From NCBI GenBank assembly GCA_030592825.1, contig JAUVIG010000001.1, positions 1 through 29,226 of the forward strand: DNA of 29,226 nt. The letters are read 5' to 3'. The notes under the pieces are model-generated. The model was not told the origin of the DNA and ran no database searches. It worked only from the letters and a program-made list of their open reading frames with translations. Made by a program: the position numbers and the translations under genes. Shown here in pieces: positions 25,170 through 29,226 of the stretch (the first letter of the stretch is position 1; every line of letters starts with the position of its first letter). Origin of the DNA: Chlorobiota bacterium (GTDB lineage: Bacteria; Bacteroidota; Bacteroidia; Bacteroidales; JAADGE01).

Positions 25170-25928
25170 CTACTGTCTTTTTAACAATTCCTTGGCATAA
25201 ACGTCACAAATTGTATTCTCATAATGAAAAGAGTGTGCTTTAACCCATTCAAATTCAATATATTTACCTTGAGTCAGTTTATAATATTCTTTCCAATAAG
25301 TTATATTTTTAACTTTCTCTCCTTGAGCAGTAAACCAATTATTTAATTTCCAATTATAAATCCATTCAGTCAAACCTTTAATTACGTAGCGGCTGTCAGT
25401 TATAATCCTGATTCTTTCGCAATCTCCCAACTCCTTAAGCCCCTCTATTACAGCTACTAACTCAATTAAGCTGCTGTTTTGAATTTCCTTAATACCAAAT
25501 TTTATATCATATAGAGCATTTGTTTTTTTAAACAATGCAACATAAGAACAAAGTCGCTTTTTTACGGAATAACTACCGTCAGTAAATATACTTATAAAAT
25601 CATTTTCATAATAATCAAGTGTATAAATTTTGGGAGAATTCGTACGTTTATCATAAACAATGATTTTTGAAAGATCGTTAAATCCTACGACTTCCTTATT
25701 ATTTCTGATAATGAATTTTAATCTGAAGCCAATATAAAAAGTATCAGCTCTTTTATTATGGAAGATCTTTCTGATTTGGTATTCGTTTTCTTTTAAAACT
25801 TCAGTAAAAAAATTATTTGATTCAAAGGCAAGTATTTTTTTCACCGGTGTAAAACTAATCTCTGCTTTATGTGAAGATGAAAAAATATGAATTCTGTATG
25901 CATCATTTATTTGATCAAAAATGTGCAT
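25170..25928 (-). CDS. Ribonuclease HI with extra N-terminal domain
   Basis: 252 residues. The RNase H fold occupies about residues 110-250. All four catalytic carboxylates are visible: Asp117 in FTDGSY, Glu156 in LIELVAV, Asp178 in ITDSRYV and Asp242 in NTICDVYAK. The loop histidine (His232 or His235 in KAHSFHYEN) is also present. It cuts the RNA strand of RNA-DNA hybrids, removing primers and R-loops. The first 105 residues are extra compared with the standard ~155-residue enzyme. They do not look like the usual hybrid-binding domain, which has a characteristic YxVxxGxxxGIY start. They read as a beta-rich unit of unknown function. The gene lies between dnaN and pabA, all on the minus strand. 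Confidence 0.88.
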   Translation of the reverse strand: MHIFDQINDAYRIHIFSSSHKAEISFTPVKKILAFESNNFFTEVLKENEYQIRKIFHNKRADTFYIGFRLKFIIRNNKEVVGFNDLSKIIVYDKRTNSPKIYTLDYYENDFISIFTDGSYSVKKRLCSYVALFKKTNALYDIKFGIKEIQNSSLIELVAVIEGLKELGDCERIRIITDSRYVIKGLTEWIYNWKLNNWFTAQGEKVKNITYWKEYYKLTQGKYIEFEWVKAHSFHYENTICDVYAKELLKRQ

Positions 25929-25959
25929 ATCACATATTATCGGATATTTAATTTCAGTA

Positions 25960-26532
25960 TTAATAACTTAGCCAATTTTCAATAATATTTTTTCCGAATT
26001 TTGTCATTATGGATTCCGGATGAAATTGGATACCTTTAACATCATATTTTACATGACTGACAGCCATAATTATATCACGCTGTGATATTGCCGTAACTTT
26101 CAGATCGTTATTATCATTATCAACCGAAACTGCCCAAGAGTGATATAACCCGGTTTCAATCCTTTCAGGCTGATCTTTAAACAATTTATCTTCTCTGTCA
26201 ATTATTTTCGTATTGGTTTTAACTCCGTGATGAACCTTGTCAGGATTATATAAATCTGCTCCGAAATATTCGGCAATTGCTTGCATTCCGAGACAAATTC
26301 CCAGTATTGACTTTTCTTTATAAAATTTATCAATTATTTCAAATAAGTTTACTGTGTGTTCAGGTAATCCGGGTCCGGGTGAAATTAAAATTTTATCAAA
26401 TTCAGAAATTTCATTTAAATTTACCACATCGTTTTTAATTATCGTATATTCGCATAAATTGCTTTCATAAAGCAGTTGTGCTAAATTAAATGTAAACGAA
26501 TCATAATTATCTATTAATAAAACTTTTTTCAT
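25960..26532 (-). CDS. pabA: Aminodeoxychorismate/anthranilate synthase glutaminase subunit
   Basis: 190 residues, a full-length class I glutamine amidotransferase. It has the oxyanion motif LISPGPGLPEH (residues 49-59), the nucleophile Cys80 in ILGICLGMQAI, and His171 with Glu173 in IQFHPES. It supplies ammonia from glutamine to the chorismate-binding partner. The partner, pabB, lies head to head 36 bases away, which points to folate rather than tryptophan synthesis. In organisms with a single subunit it may serve both pathways. Confidence 0.92.
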   Translation of the reverse strand: MKKVLLIDNYDSFTFNLAQLLYESNLCEYTIIKNDVVNLNEISEFDKILISPGPGLPEHTVNLFEIIDKFYKEKSILGICLGMQAIAEYFGADLYNPDKVHHGVKTNTKIIDREDKLFKDQPERIETGLYHSWAVSVDNDNNDLKVTAISQRDIIMAVSHVKYDVKGIQFHPESIMTKFGKNIIENWLSY

Positions 26533-26568
26533 ATTAACTCTTTAGACAGAAATAAGGCGATTCAAAAA

Positions 26569-27507
26569 ATGAATGAATACGGGAAAAATAATTTACCCTT
26601 TTTGTTCATTATTGATTTTGACTTTAAAAAAGCATATATACTTGATAAAGAAGAATTGGACCCTTACAAAGTTAAGTTTTCTTTTAACAATTTTGCGAAT
26701 TGTGAGGATAAAAAAATTAAGAAACCGATAAAATTTGAAAAAAAAACTCCCTCACTGTATAATTATCAAATATCTTTTGATAAAGTACAAAAAGAAATTA
26801 ATGCAGGCAATACTTATTTATTAAATTTGACTTTTTCTTCAGAAATTCAAACAAATTTGGATTTAAAAGAAATATATAATCTAACTAAAGCCCCCTATAA
26901 ACTCTATTTCAATGATGAATTTACGGTATTTTCTCCTGAAACTTTTATTAAGATAAAAGATCGAAAAATTTCTTCATTTCCCATGAAAGGAACTATTGAT
27001 GCAAGTATTCCGGATGCTGAGAGGAAAATATTAAATGATCATAAAGAAACTGCCGAACATAATACCATAGTTGATCTCATAAGGAATGATTTAAATATGG
27101 TTGGCAGAGAGGTTAAAGTTAAACGATTCAGATATATTGACAAAATTACTACCAACAAAAAAGATCTTCTGCAAGTCAGTTCAGAAATCAGCGGCATTTT
27201 ACCCGATAATTATTATGAAAACATCGGAACCATAATTGACAAACTACTTCCTGCAGGATCAATAAGCGGAGCACCAAAGAAAAAAACAATTGAAATTATA
27301 AAATATACGGAAACACATAATCGAAACTACTATACCGGAATTGCCGGATATTTTGACGGCAAAGATTTAGACAGCTTTGTAATGATACGATTTATTGAAA
27401 AACAAGGCAATCAATTATTTTTTAAAAGCGGCGGCGGTATTACAAATTTCAGCAATGTAAATTCAGAATACAACGAAATTATTGATAAGGTCTATCTTGC
27501 GATATAA
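26569..27507 (+). CDS. pabB: Aminodeoxychorismate synthase component I
   Basis: 312 residues, shorter than the ~450-residue enterobacterial protein because the N-terminal part is reduced, as in the Bacteroidota form. The chorismate-binding domain has FPMKGT with Lys140. This lysine marks PabB; anthranilate synthase TrpE has Ala there (PIAGT). Other landmarks are AEHNTIVDLIRNDL (162-175), LLPAGSISGAPKKKTIEII (226-244) and YYTGIAGYFD (255-264). With PabA it converts chorismate and glutamine to aminodeoxychorismate for folate synthesis. The lyase gene pabC, often next to it, is not in this window. Confidence 0.92.
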   Translation: MNEYGKNNLPFLFIIDFDFKKAYILDKEELDPYKVKFSFNNFANCEDKKIKKPIKFEKKTPSLYNYQISFDKVQKEINAGNTYLLNLTFSSEIQTNLDLKEIYNLTKAPYKLYFNDEFTVFSPETFIKIKDRKISSFPMKGTIDASIPDAERKILNDHKETAEHNTIVDLIRNDLNMVGREVKVKRFRYIDKITTNKKDLLQVSSEISGILPDNYYENIGTIIDKLLPAGSISGAPKKKTIEIIKYTETHNRNYYTGIAGYFDGKDLDSFVMIRFIEKQGNQLFFKSGGGITNFSNVNSEYNEIIDKVYLAI

Positions 27508-27755
27508 GTTTTATTTGAAAGGTATTTTTTTATTTCTTTTAAAAATGCATTTCTGTCATTTTGGTTTTGGTTATTAGCAAAAATTACTTATCCTTGTTAA
27601 TACAGATTAACAAAATATGCCTATTATTAATAATCAAGAATAACAATGCTTACAGATTTACTTTTACAAAAATACTTTGCTTTCACCGGCAGATGAATTT
27701 GTTTTAAACGGAGAGGACCGGAGCATAGCCATCAAGTAAAAAAATCAGGGGAAGT

Positions 27756-28334
27756 TTATTTTTCGTAGAAGTGCATTTCTCGCAGATATTTCCATGCTCG
27801 TTCCGGCATGAAAAATTTTATATTTTTTTTCTCTTTAACCGCATTGCGAATAAATGTGGAAGAAATTTCCATTAAAGGAGCATTAACAAGAGTAATATTT
27901 CCAACTTCCTTAAATTTTGAATCATCAAAACCCGGGCGAGGATACACATAAAGCTTATGATTTTCAATGATTTGATTTGAATTTTTCCATTTATGAAAGC
28001 TTTTCAAATTATCACTTCCCATTATGAGTGAAAATTCTTTTTTAGGATATCTTTCTTTTAAATATGTTAAAGTATCAATGGTGTAAGAGGGTTTTGGCAT
28101 CTTAAATTCAATATCACAAGCATAATATTTTGTTGAATCACCAACAGCTTCTTCAACCAAAGCCAATCGGTGATAATCTTCTAATAAGTTTGCTCTCTTT
28201 TTAAACGGATTTTGCGGACTTACAACAAAAAAAATCTGTTCCAAATCAGTATATTCCAAGATATAATTTGCAATAATCATATGCCCGTTATGCACGGGAT
28301 TAAATGAACCGAAAAATAAACCTGTTTTATTCAT
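27756..28334 (-). CDS. nadD: Nicotinate-nucleotide adenylyltransferase
   Basis: 192 residues, the usual length. The nucleotidyltransferase start GLFFGSFNPVHNGHM contains the HNGH form of the (H/T)xGH motif (His15, His18). The closing signature ISSTFIRNAV is at residues 158-167. PSYTIDTLTYLKERYP and LIMGSDNLKSFHKW are typical of NadD. It joins ATP with nicotinate mononucleotide in NAD synthesis, in the cytoplasm. It converges with pabB; the 248-base gap between them has no gene and no clear terminator. Confidence 0.94.
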   Translation of the reverse strand: MNKTGLFFGSFNPVHNGHMIIANYILEYTDLEQIFFVVSPQNPFKKRANLLEDYHRLALVEEAVGDSTKYYACDIEFKMPKPSYTIDTLTYLKERYPKKEFSLIMGSDNLKSFHKWKNSNQIIENHKLYVYPRPGFDDSKFKEVGNITLVNAPLMEISSTFIRNAVKEKKNIKFFMPERAWKYLREMHFYEK

Positions 28335-28443
28335 TTTAAATTTTTAAATCTGTTTGGGGTCGTGAACTAAAATGTCTTGTATTATATTATTTTCTGCCAT
28401 TTTACAATTTTTATATCTTAACTAATTTTGATTTTTCTGGTTA

Positions 28444-28905
28444 TTACCAAATTAATTCCTGTAATTTTAATAATAATCTAAACAATAATGTAAAAACTAT
28501 ACTAATAAAGATGGATACGAGAAATATTTTCAAAATTTTTCTTTTATCAAACCTTGTTAAATTTTTTGCAAAATCCCATCCGCATACTCCACATGTTCTA
28601 TGTTCAAAATATATTGGCGTATATTTATATAATCCTACATTTTCCTGCAAATCTGATTCTTCTCTACTTGATATAATCTTTTCTGATGTGCATCTTGGAC
28701 AAACATTTAATTTATGGTTATTTATCCTAACTTTTAATTTTCTATTAATCAAAAAATTAATGTCTTTCGAATTTAAATTTCTTGAATTAATTTCATCTTC
28801 AATCTTCTTATAAGTAGCATCCAGAAAATTACTCTTTTGGTACTTAAAAAGAAATGCTAATTCAAAATCTTCATATTCCTTTAATTTATCTGTTAAATCT
28901 GACAT
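28444..28905 (-). CDS. Small zinc-ribbon protein with C-terminal membrane anchor
   Basis: 153 residues. Two CxxC pairs, VCPRCTSE (about residue 68) and CGVCGWD (about 107), would bind one zinc ion in a ribbon. The C-terminus (about residues 128-148) is one membrane helix, followed by a short tail. The first 60 residues are charged and helical. It looks like a tail-anchored cytoplasmic protein; I do not recognise the family. It is separated from nadD by 109 bases and shares its strand. Confidence 0.75.
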   Translation of the reverse strand: MSDLTDKLKEYEDFELAFLFKYQKSNFLDATYKKIEDEINSRNLNSKDINFLINRKLKVRINNHKLNVCPRCTSEKIISSREESDLQENVGLYKYTPIYFEHRTCGVCGWDFAKNLTRFDKRKILKIFLVSIFISIVFTLLFRLLLKLQELIW

Positions 28906-28952
28906 AATAACATGAATTGCAGTACAACTCCAGTATATAAAAGCATTTTAAT

Positions 28953-28983
28953 TTGAATAATACAAAAAATTATCATATATTTG
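28953..28983 (+). promoter_or_regulatory. Orphan plus-strand promoter
   Basis: TTTG ending at 28955, a 20-base spacer and TATATTTG at 28976-28983. This is as good a match to the Bacteroidota promoter as those of the CHAT and ATPase genes. No plus-strand gene follows; instead a hairpin with a T run starts at 28996. Confidence 0.5.
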
Positions 28984-28989
28984 TATTAT

Positions 28990-29040
28990 ATTATTCCCGA
29001 TAGCCCCTGATTTTCAATCAAGCTATCGGGTTTCTGTTTT
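28990..29040 (+). ncRNA. Possible ~50-nt short transcript ending in a terminator hairpin
   Basis: If the upstream promoter is active, transcription would start near 28990 and meet the hairpin CCCGATAGC (28996-29004) / GCTATCGGG (29022-29030) almost at once. An inner TGATT / AATCA pair extends the stem, and a T-rich tract ends at 29040. The product would be little more than the hairpin. Alternatively the hairpin only marks the end of the neighbouring minus-strand gene, but the T run is on the plus-strand side. Confidence 0.35.
28996..29040 (+). terminator. Strong hairpin terminator
   Basis: A 9-bp GC-containing stem, CCCGATAGC with GCTATCGGG, with a further 5-bp inner pair and a following TTTCTGTTTTT. 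It lies just outside the stop codon of the fumarylacetoacetate-hydrolase-family gene. Confidence 0.75.
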
Positions 29041-29226
29041 TACTTAATTTCAAAATCAAACATTAAACGTTCTTCCATATAACCCTTCAAATTATCACCA
29101 ATTTTAATCTCTCCTACTCCGGCAGGTGTTCCCGTAAAAATTATATCCCCAATTTTAAGAGTGAAGAATTTTGAAAGATAACTAATCAATTTATCAAAAG
29201 AAAAAATCATATCTTTTGTATTTCCT
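29040..29226 (-). CDS. Fumarylacetoacetate hydrolase family protein, C-terminal end only
   Basis: The last 61 codons and the stop of a gene whose start lies beyond the right edge. The sequence includes KDMIFSFDKLISYLS and the family signature GDIIFTGTPAGVG, which helps form the active site of this hydrolase/isomerase fold. A short end, LMFDFEIK, follows. Members act on acylpyruvates and related dicarbonyl compounds. The exact substrate cannot be told from this part. Confidence 0.88.
   Translation of the reverse strand, partial: GNTKDMIFSFDKLISYLSKFFTLKIGDIIFTGTPAGVGEIKIGDNLKGYMEERLMFDFEIK

Noticed and set aside
26569..27507. Anthranilate synthase component I (TrpE)
   Set aside because: The active-site motif is PMKGT with lysine, characteristic of PabB, not the alanine form of TrpE.
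27508..27755. Remnant of pabC or another gene between pabB and nadD
   Set aside because: All frames are broken quickly by stops and no recognisable protein segment appears. The GC-richer patch near 27690-27730 has no coding signature.

Overview
The window is AT-rich DNA that looks chromosomal and comes from a member of the Bacteroidota. Three things point there: the gliding/type IX secretion genes gldF and gldG, many lipoproteins with a Cys-Lys-Lys-Asp-type start after the lipobox, and several promoters of the Bacteroidota form TTG-N19/20-TAnnTTTG. I see no rRNA, tRNA, CRISPR array, transposase or integrase. All calls come from reading the sequence; no database search was run.

Left part (1-11028, apparently core): the 5' part of a large secreted surface protein (minus), gldG and gldF (minus), a membrane-anchored LytTR regulator, an unrecognised 606-residue conserved-looking protein, an acyl-CoA dehydrogenase, and a BlaI/M56 pair. 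The M56 protein ends in a TonB-C domain, and two 16-bp palindromic operators overlap the promoter of the pair.

Middle part (11029-23887): this is the most unusual stretch. A 116-bp copy of the 3' end of dnaN lies at 11029-11144, in the same orientation as the true dnaN end at 23772-23887. The two copies form direct repeats around about 12.6 kb. They differ at 4 positions, all third codon positions. This is what integration of an island into the dnaN 3' end would leave behind, although no integrase is visible. The enclosed DNA carries an exported TPR-CHAT protease-like protein, a 179-bp palindromic repeat element, a DUF4143-type ATPase, a run of exported proteins (two lipoproteins, two probable outer-membrane barrels, one small membrane ORF, one beta-propeller protein), then a membrane anti-sigma factor and a sigma factor on the opposite strand. 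A possible link is that the periplasmic CHAT protein acts on the periplasmic part of the anti-sigma factor; this is inference.

Right part (23771-29226, apparently core): dnaN, an RNase HI with an extra N-terminal region, divergent pabA and pabB for aminodeoxychorismate (folate) synthesis, nadD for NAD synthesis, a small zinc-ribbon membrane protein, a plus-strand promoter followed directly by a terminator-like hairpin (possible short RNA), and the 3' end of a fumarylacetoacetate-hydrolase-family gene.

Several upstream TTG codons that would lengthen genes lie in or next to promoter -7 elements. The starts of blaI, the CHAT gene, the ATPase gene and the first lipoprotein gene are therefore set at internal ATGs.
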